Below, one piece after another: positions 35,668-44,102 of a DNA stretch of 64,000 bases. Positions within the stretch are counted from its first letter, which is position 1, and every line of letters starts with the position of its first letter. The position numbers and the translations under genes were made by a program. Source of the stretch: Bacteroidales bacterium (GTDB lineage Bacteria; Bacteroidota; Bacteroidia; Bacteroidales; Marinilabiliaceae); contig JAFYCM010000093.1 in assembly GCA_017539645.1 (NCBI GenBank), forward strand, positions 17,772-81,771. The letters are read 5' to 3'. Under the pieces are notes generated by a model. That model searched no databases, was not told the origin of the DNA, and saw only the letters and a list, made by a program, of their open reading frames with translations.

Positions 35668-37506
35668 ATGAAACTAATTCCTACCAAAATTTTCGTAAAC
35701 CCGAAGATTGACTACATCTTCACATCGATTATTATAACTATTTGCGTAGCCATTTGCGTAACTCTCACTGTAACAACAAGTAGCATGAGCCGCAAGGCAA
35801 TAAATAACGAAACTTTGCAATCGCTCATTCGTGAGGCTGAGTGCGTAAGTAACGAGATTAACCAAATTGTGCTTCTGCGCAAAAAACAAGTTTCCACTTT
35901 GGCTTCGGCTACATATTTTGCAGATTTAGAGAATCTGGACAACGTACAAGAGGAATCGTTCACACCAACTGTGACAATTTTCAAAGATATTCTCAAAGGC
36001 GACAAAGACATAAACCGTTTCGTGATTGTCAACCCTGAAGGCCTTGGCATAACTACCGAATACAACCCCGTCGACCTACACGAGCGTCTATATTTCTTGC
36101 AATATAAATATGGGCGTCAACCCGAACCGGACTGCATAATTAGTAAGACATCGGGCAAGCAGACCGTAATGTATACCACTCCCATAATTAATGGTAACGG
36201 TCAAAACATCGGCTTGCTATGTACGGGCGTAGATGCTCACGTATTCTCGGACATAGTGAACAATATAAAAGTAGGTACGGAGCATCCCATAATTATAAAA
36301 AAGAACGGTCAGTTTATAGCCCACGAAGACGCTGAGCTCGTTATGGCAGGCGCCAACTTGTTCGAAACAAGCGAAAACGGCGAGCTATTCAAAGGTTTGC
36401 TAAGTAGCGGCGCGGCTCAGAGAGGTCCAGTATCGTGCAATATTGAAGAGAAAGGCATAAAGAAGATGTGCGTATTTACGCCGATTGTAGGCACGCCGTG
36501 GTTCGTGGGCATCAGCGTAAGAGAAGACGAAGCCAACGCAGGCTATGTAAGTATGTCGCGCCGCAATATTTGGCTTTGCATAGGTTTGATATTGGTTTCT
36601 ATAATTATAGCTATATACGTAGGCAAAACCATCGGACAGCCTATCGACGCCATCTCTAAAGCCATAGAGACACTCTCGCAAGGCGACATCAAGCGCGTGA
36701 AGCACCGCCGCAAGGTTCATTCGCTTGAACTGAAGAAACTCGACAAGTCGTATAAAGCTCTCATAGATATGCTTACCGACCTCATAAACGAGATAAAGGC
36801 AGCAAGCGAACTTGTGCAAGCAAGTGCCGAAAGCATCAAAGAGTCGAGCCACAAAGTAGCCAACGACGCTAATTATCAGGCAGAAACAACAAGAAACATT
36901 GCCAAGACGGTAGACGAAATTGCCAACAACATTCGCCAAAGCGCCAACAATGCCCGCGAGACGGAACAAATAGCCGCAAGCACTAAGCATAACGGCGCCG
37001 AGAGTTTCAAAGCTGTTCAAGGTTCTATAGATGTGATGAACGACATAGCCGAGAAGGTGTCGTTGGTGCAAAACATAGCTCAGCAGACCAACATTCTCGC
37101 CCTCAACGCCACTATAGAGGCATCGCGCGCAGGCGAGGCAGGCAAAGGTTTTGCCGTGGTGGCCAGCGAAGTGGGCAACTTGGCCGAGATGAGTAAAGAT
37201 GCGGCTCAGCAAATAACGATGCTCGTTAGAGAGAGCCTAAATTCTTCGGAAGAGTGCGGTCACAAGATGAACGACCTTCTGCCCGACATAGAAGAAACCG
37301 ACAAATTGGTAAAAGAAATATCGGCTGCCTGCCAGAAGCAAAACTCTGGTGCGCAGCAAATTACTTTGGCTATAAACCAAATGAACTCTATTACGCAAAA
37401 CAACGCTCAGGCAGCAGAAAAACTCACTGCCTTAGCAGAGGAACTAACTTTTCAATCGAACAAACTAAGTAAGACGATTGAGTTTATAAAAATTGGTAAA
37501 AGTTAG
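35668..37506 (+). CDS. Orphan methyl-accepting chemotaxis-type receptor with dCache-like sensor
   Basis: The 612-residue receptor has a membrane helix near residues 13-35, a periplasmic region of about 250 residues with dCache-like pattern, a second helix near 295-315, a HAMP-like linker and a long signalling coiled coil. The tip IEASRAGEAGKGFAVVASEV contains the residues that contact CheA and CheW in known receptors. No cheA, cheW, cheR or flagellar gene is in the window, and most Bacteroidales are non-motile. It may therefore feed another output. Its promoter is at 35615-35643 and its terminator at 37577-37607, so it is a single-gene transcript. Confidence 0.88.
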   Translation: MKLIPTKIFVNPKIDYIFTSIIITICVAICVTLTVTTSSMSRKAINNETLQSLIREAECVSNEINQIVLLRKKQVSTLASATYFADLENLDNVQEESFTPTVTIFKDILKGDKDINRFVIVNPEGLGITTEYNPVDLHERLYFLQYKYGRQPEPDCIISKTSGKQTVMYTTPIINGNGQNIGLLCTGVDAHVFSDIVNNIKVGTEHPIIIKKNGQFIAHEDAELVMAGANLFETSENGELFKGLLSSGAAQRGPVSCNIEEKGIKKMCVFTPIVGTPWFVGISVREDEANAGYVSMSRRNIWLCIGLILVSIIIAIYVGKTIGQPIDAISKAIETLSQGDIKRVKHRRKVHSLELKKLDKSYKALIDMLTDLINEIKAASELVQASAESIKESSHKVANDANYQAETTRNIAKTVDEIANNIRQSANNARETEQIAASTKHNGAESFKAVQGSIDVMNDIAEKVSLVQNIAQQTNILALNATIEASRAGEAGKGFAVVASEVGNLAEMSKDAAQQITMLVRESLNSSEECGHKMNDLLPDIEETDKLVKEISAACQKQNSGAQQITLAINQMNSITQNNAQAAEKLTALAEELTFQSNKLSKTIEFIKIGKS

Positions 37507-37576
37507 TTCCGCTCCATTTCTATGAAAAAACTCGCACACAAATAAGAGAAACCTTTTTCATTTATACTATGTTAGA

Positions 37577-37607
37577 TTGAGCCGTCGAGAGATGGCTCAA
37601 TTTTTTT
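37577..37607 (+). terminator. Terminator of the methyl-accepting protein gene
   Basis: TTGAGCC and GGCTCAA form a 7-bp stem with a 10 nt loop, followed by seven T. Confidence 0.8.
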
Positions 37608-37624
37608 ATGAAATACGACAAAGG

Positions 37625-38143
37625 CTATGTGGCAGTTATTTGTTGAAGGTGGTGACGGAACCAACAAACGTTGCTATAATGTTGCCACGAGGGTTGATTG
37701 GGGCCGATAAAGTTGTAGGGTGCGATTGTGCGAGTGGAAGAGATAGATGAGTGATGCGAAAGCGCGAGTTGCAAAACGGCTAACATGTTAGCTTGTTGGC
37801 GATTGACTACAAGCTGAGACATACGTATTTTGAGTTTAGCCAAATAGTGAGCGCGAGCAAGTCCGCGGGCGGTTTTGTAGCGCGTTTGTTCGGATAGACG
37901 ACGAATCCAATACTGACGTTTACGAGGATTGGCAAAGTCGGCAGCAACAAGTTGATTGGCTTTGGCAAAGAGCGACCAATTTTTCTCTTGTTGTTCGGTG
38001 CGAGGCTGCACAGGGAGTGGCTTTCGCTGGGTGAATATTTTTCCATAACGTGTATTTATGGTGATGCGGCTATTGTCTCGCTGCAAGAGGCGACGAGTGC
38101 GTTTGATGGCAGCCGATGTATATGACGAAAGCATTATGCGCAT
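37625..38143 (-). CDS. Hypothetical basic protein (172 aa)
   Basis: I do not recognise a named family. The product is strongly basic, with no signal peptide or membrane helix. A Trp-containing helical core (EKNWSLFAKANQLVAADFAN, residues 53-72) is followed by RKRQYW and a run of basic residues. The last 40 residues are low-complexity, rich in Ser, Thr, Gln and aromatic residues. I have a weak memory of similar short proteins, sometimes phage- or transposon-linked, in Bacteroides. It has an ATG at 38143 and adjoins a gene-free 650 bp stretch with repeats and hairpins. It may be a remnant or a fast-evolving gene. Confidence 0.5.
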   Translation of the reverse strand: MRIMLSSYTSAAIKRTRRLLQRDNSRITINTRYGKIFTQRKPLPVQPRTEQQEKNWSLFAKANQLVAADFANPRKRQYWIRRLSEQTRYKTARGLARAHYLAKLKIRMSQLVVNRQQANMLAVLQLALSHHSSISSTRTIAPYNFIGPNQPSWQHYSNVCWFRHHLQQITAT

Positions 38144-38799
38144 ATTACTCGAGTATTACGTTGTGATTACAAACATACGACATTTTTATGGTTATATCCA
38201 AGATTGGCGATGATCATTTTGGGGGGGCGTTGACGGGATTAGGGAACAACGTACTTAGGAAATGACGAGATTAGGGGATTACGAACTAAACTTTGTGTGC
38301 TGAATGAGTTTGTAGAAACCAATAGTTTCGTTACTCATAATTCATTATTACATAATAATTTATATATTTGAACACATATTAACTCATATAAAATTTCACA
38401 GACTACACTAAAATTCTAACCGCCTTATAACCTCAGAGATGAAAGGCATAAAAACGATAAATTATGAAGAACCATCTACAATCGACGTATTTACAAGGCA
38501 GAAGCCTTATTTATAAAAACAACGTAGCAAAATGCTACGCCCAACTTGAGTTAATCGCAAGCGAGGACGCTTGCGTACCAATGAGCGACGTAGGCATTGC
38601 CGTATGCCGAACAAAAGGAGGACGGGATTAGGGGATAACGTACTTAGGGAATGACATACTAAGGACACACAAATTATTTCAAAAGAAAAAGCCGCCGAGA
38701 AGAGTGAATATAGATAAGCATCTTTTGTTTTGGGTTAATTTTTACTAATTTAGACGCCTGTCAAAGAAAAAATAAGGTTTCAATTCAATAATACTAAAA
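38144..38799. other. Gene-free 656 bp stretch with hairpins and a duplicated 35 bp segment
   Basis: A 35 bp segment starting GACGGGATTAGGG is present twice (38232-38266 and 38621-38655, 32 of 35 identical). Between the copies are three hairpins: CGTAGC/GCTACG (38523-38539), CGCAAGCG/CGCTTGCG with an AGGA loop (38556-38575) and GGCAT/ATGCC (38593-38608). A 25-codon frame (38439-38516) has no visible support. The last 80 bp hold a likely purT promoter. I see no tRNA or known ncRNA. Confidence 0.6.
38724..38753 (+). promoter_or_regulatory. Likely promoter of purT
   Basis: TTTG (38724-38727), 18 bp spacing and TAATTTAG (38746-38753, one mismatch to TAnnTTTG) lie 46 bp before the ATG. Confidence 0.4.
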
Positions 38800-39969
38800 A
38801 TGATAAAACGAATACTTCTTCTTGGATCTGGTGAACTTGGCAAAGAATTAGTCATAGCCTTCAAACGTTTAGGACAACATGTGGTCGCAGTAGATAGCTA
38901 CGATAATGCGCCAGCAATGCAGGTAGCCGACGAGAGAGAAGTCATAAATATGCTCGATGGCATGCAACTCGACGCGATAGTTGCCAAACACAAACCGGAC
39001 ATAATAGTTCCAGAAATAGAAGCTATTCGCACCGAACGCTTCTACGATTACGAAAAGCAAGGCATACAAGTAGTGCCATCGGCAAAAGGCGCCAACTTCA
39101 CTATGAACCGCCGCGCAATAAGAGACCTTGCTGCAAAAGAATTAGGATTGCGCACAGCTCGCTACACCTACGCATCGACCAAAGAGGAACTTCACAAAGC
39201 AGTGAAGGAAATTGGGCTACCGTGTGTAGTGAAGCCGCTAATGTCTTCGTCGGGCAAAGGACAATCGTACCTAAAAAAAGAGGAAGACATCGACACCGCT
39301 TGGACCAATGCAGCTGCCAAAGGTCGCGGCGACTCATCGGAAGTGATTGTAGAAGCATTTGTGCCGTTCAAGAGCGAGATTACACTGCTCACCGTCACAC
39401 AACAGAATGGCGACACTCTCTTCTGCAAACCAATTAGCCACCACCAAGAGCGAGGCGACTATCAAGAGAGTTGGCAGCCTGCCGAAATACCTGATGCGTT
39501 TGTAGAGCAAGCGCAAGATATGGCACGCAAGGTTACGAAAGCCCTCGGCGGTGCTGGTATCTTCGGCGTGGAATTCTTCATTTGCGACGATGGAGTGGTA
39601 TTCTCGGAACTCTCCCCTCGCCCACACGACACTGGTATGGTGACACTTGCAGGCACACAGAATTTGAATGAATTTGAGCTACACGCTCGCGCTATACTGG
39701 GATTATGCATACCAGAGATTGAGTTTATCCGTCCAGGAGCAAGTGCAGTGATACTTGCCAAAGAGCAATTCTTGAATCCCGACTATACGGGCGTCAACGA
39801 CGTATTATGTGACGTTCATGCCGACATTAGAATTTTTGGCAAACCAGAGGCTCGAGTAAACAGACGAATGGGCGTAGTGGTGGCATGGGATAAGCAAGGG
39901 ACGAAGGCCGAAGAGATAAAGAAACGTGCTCGCGAACTTGCCGACAAAGTAGCAGTCGTAAAACGCTAA
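38800..39969 (+). CDS. purT: Formate-dependent phosphoribosylglycinamide formyltransferase PurT
   Basis: PurT makes formyl-GAR from GAR, formate and ATP in purine synthesis, in the cytoplasm. The 389-residue ATP-grasp enzyme starts with a nucleotide-fold [15 protein letters not shown], then [10 protein letters not shown], the ATP-grasp loop [13 protein letters not shown] and [28 protein letters not shown], which holds the metal-binding Glu residues. Length and motif order match the Escherichia coli enzyme. The DUF349 gene follows 44 bp later in the same direction and may be co-transcribed. Confidence 0.95.
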   Translation: MIKRILLLGSGELGKELVIAFKRLGQHVVAVDSYDNAPAMQVADEREVINMLDGMQLDAIVAKHKPDIIVPEIEAIRTERFYDYEKQGIQVVPSAKGANFTMNRRAIRDLAAKELGLRTARYTYASTKEELHKAVKEIGLPCVVKPLMSSSGKGQSYLKKEEDIDTAWTNAAAKGRGDSSEVIVEAFVPFKSEITLLTVTQQNGDTLFCKPISHHQERGDYQESWQPAEIPDAFVEQAQDMARKVTKALGGAGIFGVEFFICDDGVVFSELSPRPHDTGMVTLAGTQNLNEFELHARAILGLCIPEIEFIRPGASAVILAKEQFLNPDYTGVNDVLCDVHADIRIFGKPEARVNRRMGVVVAWDKQGTKAEEIKKRARELADKVAVVKR

Positions 39970-40013
39970 AAATTGCACTTTTATACATTACACTATATCT
40001 ATAATATCAAATT

Positions 40014-41876
40014 ATGGAGAATACTATCGAAAACGCAGCTCAAGAAAAGCAGCTGACTCAAGGGAACTCAGTAGAATCTGAGAAAGAGACAATTACTAAT
40101 GTAGAACCAAGCGAAGAACCACAAGCGGAAGCTGAACAAGTGGAAACATTCGTTGCGAAGGACGTAAATACCCTCAATCGCGAAGAGTTGGTGAAATACC
40201 TACGACAAACAATTGAGAAGCAGCCCATCACAACCGTTTCGACAATAATAAAGGACGTTCGCGAACGATTCGACAAACTCTCGGCAGAAGAGCGTGAAGC
40301 ACGCCACGAGAAGTTTATCGCAGATGGTGGCTTGGAGCAAGATTTCGATAAGTCTCCTGATATTTTAGACCAAAATATGAAGTCGCTGCAAAATCTTTAT
40401 AACGATCGTTACAAAGCACACAATGCAGCGCTCGAAAAAGAGTATAAGCAAAATGCTCTCATAAAGAATAATATTATTGAGAACATTACAAACCTACTAC
40501 AACAAGGCGACAGCTACGAGAATAGCAAACAAATACGCGAACTCACGCAGCAATGGAAAGGCATCGGACGCGTTCCTGCCGACGAAGCTAACGACATCAA
40601 TTCGCGCTACAAACGTTGCTTGGAGCAGTATCACCAAAATATAGCTCTCAGCCGCGAGATGCGCGAAATTGACCATAAGCGTAACTATGAGCGCAAAATA
40701 GAATTGTGCGAGCAGGCTGAGAAACTCGCCGAACAGACTTCGGCAGCTAAAGCATTCCGCGCCATTCAGCAGTTGCACGCCGAGTGGAAGCAAGTGGGCG
40801 CAGTAGCACAAGAAGACCGCGACACCATTTGGCAACGTTTCAAAGCGGCTACTGCTGTCATCAACGACCGTTTCCATAAGTATGTAGAAGGCAACAAAGA
40901 ACAAGAGAAGAAGAACTTAGAAGCAAAACTTGCTCTTATAGAGGAGGCTAAGAAAATTCAAGAAGAGCCAGCCGAGAAAGCCAAAGAGATTGAAGGCGCA
41001 GTGAAGAAAATCACCGAGATTCAAGAACGTTGGCGCAAGATTGGTTTCGCTCCTAAAGAATATAACGACAAGATATACAGCGATTTCCGCCATATCTGCG
41101 AACAAATTTACGACCGTCGACGCAAATTCTTCCGTGCACAGAACACCGAATGGGCAAAGAACTTAGCCGAGAAAAATGCGCTCTGCGAAGAGGCCGAAAA
41201 ACTTCAAGACAGCACCGAATGGCGCGAAACGACTAACAAACTCATCGAACTTCAGAAACGCTGGAAAACCATTGGACCGGTTACACGCAAACAGTCGGAC
41301 GAAGTGTGGAAACGTTTCCGCGCGGCATGCGATAAATTCTTCGAAAATAAGGAGAAGAGCCTCAACGCTCCCGACCCTGAGCAGCAGAAGAACTTAGAAG
41401 CGAAACTCGCACTCTTGGCACAAATTGAGGCATCGGAAGAGCCCGAAGGCAACGAAGAGAAACTCAAGCAGATACAGCAATTCCGCCAGCAGTGGAATGC
41501 TATAGGTCATGTGCCCAAGGAGAATCGCAACGATGTAAATAAGAAATTCAGCAGCCTTATCTCGGCTCGCGTGGAGAAAATTTCGGGCGATAGCAATAGC
41601 CGCCAAATGTTGCTCTACAGAACCAAGATTGAAGATATGGCAGCAAGCGAAGACGGAGCAAACAAAGTGCAACGCGAACGCAACGACCTGATATTCAAGC
41701 TACGTCAGGCAGAACAAGAGACCACACAACTCGAAAACAACGTCGGTTTCTTCTCTAAATCGGCCAACAGCGAAGGCGTAGTGAAAGATATTATGAAAAA
41801 AATCGAAGCTTCGCGTAACCATATTCGTCTGATAAACGAAAAACTGGATATTATCGATAGCATCGATAAAGAATAG
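40014..41876 (+). CDS. DUF349 repeat coiled-coil protein
   Basis: This 620-residue, highly charged, almost all-helical protein has no signal peptide. The acidic N-terminus (residues 1-45, Glu-rich) is followed by at least five DUF349 repeats, each recognisable by a Trp-Lys-x-Ile/Val-Gly core: QQWKGIGRVP, AEWKQVGAVA, ERWRKIGFAP, KRWKTIGPVT, QQWNAIGHVP. The C-terminus is a coiled coil. In Bacteroidales the family is widespread and its function is not settled. It lies 44 bp after purT; a 12-bp inverted repeat follows the stop. Confidence 0.9.
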   Translation: MENTIENAAQEKQLTQGNSVESEKETITNVEPSEEPQAEAEQVETFVAKDVNTLNREELVKYLRQTIEKQPITTVSTIIKDVRERFDKLSAEEREARHEKFIADGGLEQDFDKSPDILDQNMKSLQNLYNDRYKAHNAALEKEYKQNALIKNNIIENITNLLQQGDSYENSKQIRELTQQWKGIGRVPADEANDINSRYKRCLEQYHQNIALSREMREIDHKRNYERKIELCEQAEKLAEQTSAAKAFRAIQQLHAEWKQVGAVAQEDRDTIWQRFKAATAVINDRFHKYVEGNKEQEKKNLEAKLALIEEAKKIQEEPAEKAKEIEGAVKKITEIQERWRKIGFAPKEYNDKIYSDFRHICEQIYDRRRKFFRAQNTEWAKNLAEKNALCEEAEKLQDSTEWRETTNKLIELQKRWKTIGPVTRKQSDEVWKRFRAACDKFFENKEKSLNAPDPEQQKNLEAKLALLAQIEASEEPEGNEEKLKQIQQFRQQWNAIGHVPKENRNDVNKKFSSLISARVEKISGDSNSRQMLLYRTKIEDMAASEDGANKVQRERNDLIFKLRQAEQETTQLENNVGFFSKSANSEGVVKDIMKKIEASRNHIRLINEKLDIIDSIDKE

Positions 41877-41914
41877 GAACACGTTTTCATCAATGTCACT
41901 AATACATAGTTACG

Positions 41915-41939
41915 AACAAGGAGGATAATCCTCCTTGTT
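41915..41939 (+). terminator. Perfect inverted repeat after the DUF349 gene
   Basis: AACAAGGAGGAT and ATCCTCCTTGTT form a 12-bp palindrome with a one-base centre, 38 bp after the stop codon. There is no T run, so a terminator role is likely but not certain. Confidence 0.45.
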
Positions 41940-42029
41940 GCAGTAGCTACAAGTATTAGATGGTATAAACATGCAAATGAAAACACTGTGAAGAAAAAGG
42001 TATAATCGTCGACATTCTCATCAATATCT

Positions 42030-43919
42030 ATGGTAATACATGATTGGTCATTGGAGAAAGTGTTGGATGGCATCAAAGAAGCGTTGCCTTTAGGCTTGTG
42101 GTGCATCAACTTGGACGATGACACAATTACTGGCTATGAAAAATTCCAGGAACTCGTTGGAATAAAACACCTCTCATGTTCCATCTCGGATTTCTGCAAA
42201 CACATACGCGAAGACTACCGCGACATTATAGCTAACCACATTAGCGAAATATACCGCAGCAACGAACTTGACGTCACATTCCCGACGAACAAGTATTGGC
42301 TAAATATGCACCTCACTCACTACGACGAGACGCATAACAAAGCCTACGGATACATCACCGAGACTTCGAAAGTGCGAAAATCGGCGAAAGATATGCTCCA
42401 AGACGAAGTGATAAAAGAGACTCAATTTATCAACCTCGTACTCAACAACATATCGCTATACAACATAGAAGACTCAGCCGAGAAGATTATCCAAGACTTG
42501 ATGATGGAGATTAACGCCGACCGCGTGAGCATTATTGCATACGACTTTGAGAGACAAACGCAATCGTGCACTCACAGCGTTCAACGCGATGGCATAGAAT
42601 CGAGAAAAAGAACTTTCAATGGCATACCATTCAACGTAACGCCGATAATAAACAAGTCGATGATTAGCGATGAAATCATAAGTATATATGACACATCGCA
42701 ACTCAACGACCGCGAGACCATCGAAGCCAACATCATATATTGCAACAAAAACAAATCGATACTGCTGTTGCCCCTAAAGCGCGCAGGCGAGACGTTTGGC
42801 TACATTGTGGTCGACTACATACGCGACAATAAGCACTTCACCCAATTTGAGCTCGATTGGATAAGGATAATCAGCCGATTCGTAGAGATTAGCATTATTA
42901 TTTACAAACGCGCTCAGAAAACTATAAATAGCGGCAAACAGTTTGCGAAATTCCTCGACATACTGCCGTTTGGCTATCTACAGTTAAGGATAAAGTTCGA
43001 CTCCATGGGCACCGCTACCGACCTTGTGATAGTGAACACCAACCAGCGTTTCGAATACTACATAGGCAAATCGGGCATTACGGACAAGATGGGAAGTTTC
43101 GTATTCGGCAAAGAGAATCGACACATATTAGCAAAATGCAATGAGGTGACACAAAACGGCTATCACCTACTCATAGACGACTTCTTGATTGTGAACGACA
43201 CGCCGCTCAGCGCCGACATATCTATGACCAACCTAAATGAATTTGTATGCATAGTTAGCCATAGCAACAAAGCACTGCGCGAAGCCGTAAATATAAATTT
43301 GCGAAAGAGTAATAATTATGAGCAAGAAAAAGCCGTAGAACTAAATCCAAATGTTGTATATTCGCAAAAAACTCAACTGAACACTATATTAGGTTTTTGT
43401 GAACTATTAAGTTCTGACAATAATATCGATAACCATAAAAAATATGTGGATATGATAAAGGAGAACGCAGACATGCTTAGGAACAGCGAAATCATGTCGG
43501 ACACGGACAACAATGCGAACAGCACAAGCGAAGCTACGGTGAACAACGGAAAAGGTAAGAAAGGTAATTACAAAATTCTTGTTGCCGAAGACACCGAAAG
43601 CAACTACATGCTGCTCACATATATATTGAAGGACAACTACACACTCTCATGGGCACACGACGGCATAGAAGCCATAGAAATGTATGAGCAAGAGAAGCCT
43701 GACCTCATTCTTATGGACGTACGTATGCCACGAATGAGTGGACTTGCGGCTACCATGCGTATTCGCGAGACCGATAAGGATATACCAATTATAGCACTTA
43801 CGGCCTTCGCCTTCGAGAGCGACAAAGCAAAAACACTCGAAGCCGGCTGCACCGATTTCATTCCGAAACCGATAAAAGCCGCTGCACTGAAAGAACTCTT
43901 TTCAAAATATTTGAAATAA
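42030..43919 (+). CDS. Sensor protein with PAS-like and GAF domains, eroded kinase core and C-terminal REC domain
   Basis: The 629-residue cytoplasmic protein has an N-terminal PAS-like region (about 1-115), a GAF domain (about 130-300), a further alpha/beta region (about 305-430), a short helical part and a REC domain (about 510-629). The phospho-acceptor Asp563 in LILMDVRMP and the acidic pocket in VAEDTES are intact. Before it, QLNTILGFCELL matches the end of a kinase H-box, but the His position is Tyr and no N, G1 or G2 box follows: the ATPase domain is missing. It looks like a hybrid kinase reduced to a phospho-receiver. No DNA-binding domain is present. Confidence 0.82.
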   Translation: MVIHDWSLEKVLDGIKEALPLGLWCINLDDDTITGYEKFQELVGIKHLSCSISDFCKHIREDYRDIIANHISEIYRSNELDVTFPTNKYWLNMHLTHYDETHNKAYGYITETSKVRKSAKDMLQDEVIKETQFINLVLNNISLYNIEDSAEKIIQDLMMEINADRVSIIAYDFERQTQSCTHSVQRDGIESRKRTFNGIPFNVTPIINKSMISDEIISIYDTSQLNDRETIEANIIYCNKNKSILLLPLKRAGETFGYIVVDYIRDNKHFTQFELDWIRIISRFVEISIIIYKRAQKTINSGKQFAKFLDILPFGYLQLRIKFDSMGTATDLVIVNTNQRFEYYIGKSGITDKMGSFVFGKENRHILAKCNEVTQNGYHLLIDDFLIVNDTPLSADISMTNLNEFVCIVSHSNKALREAVNINLRKSNNYEQEKAVELNPNVVYSQKTQLNTILGFCELLSSDNNIDNHKKYVDMIKENADMLRNSEIMSDTDNNANSTSEATVNNGKGKKGNYKILVAEDTESNYMLLTYILKDNYTLSWAHDGIEAIEMYEQEKPDLILMDVRMPRMSGLAATMRIRETDKDIPIIALTAFAFESDKAKTLEAGCTDFIPKPIKAAALKELFSKYLK

Positions 43920-43930
43920 TATACAACAAG

Positions 43931-43968
43931 CGCTACGTAGAATGCATAAATCTGCGTAGCGTTAATTT
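43931..43968 (+). terminator. Terminator after the GAF-REC gene
   Basis: CGCTACG-AGA and TCT-CGTAGCG pair with one bulge on each side; TTAATTTT follows. Confidence 0.6.
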
Positions 43969-44102
43969 TACCGCCCTGCAAAAGAGTTAAATTTATCTAA
44001 ATTTTAACTCATCAAGGTTAACAAATACATACAAATGCCCAATTTAGCATTGGACTTTTGTCCGAAATACCAACAATCATTAATTCCATTAATCAATACA
44101 AG

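Noticed and set aside
38439-38516. 25-codon open frame in the gene-free stretch
   Set aside because: It is short, has no recognised sequence and lies among hairpins; no evidence of translation.
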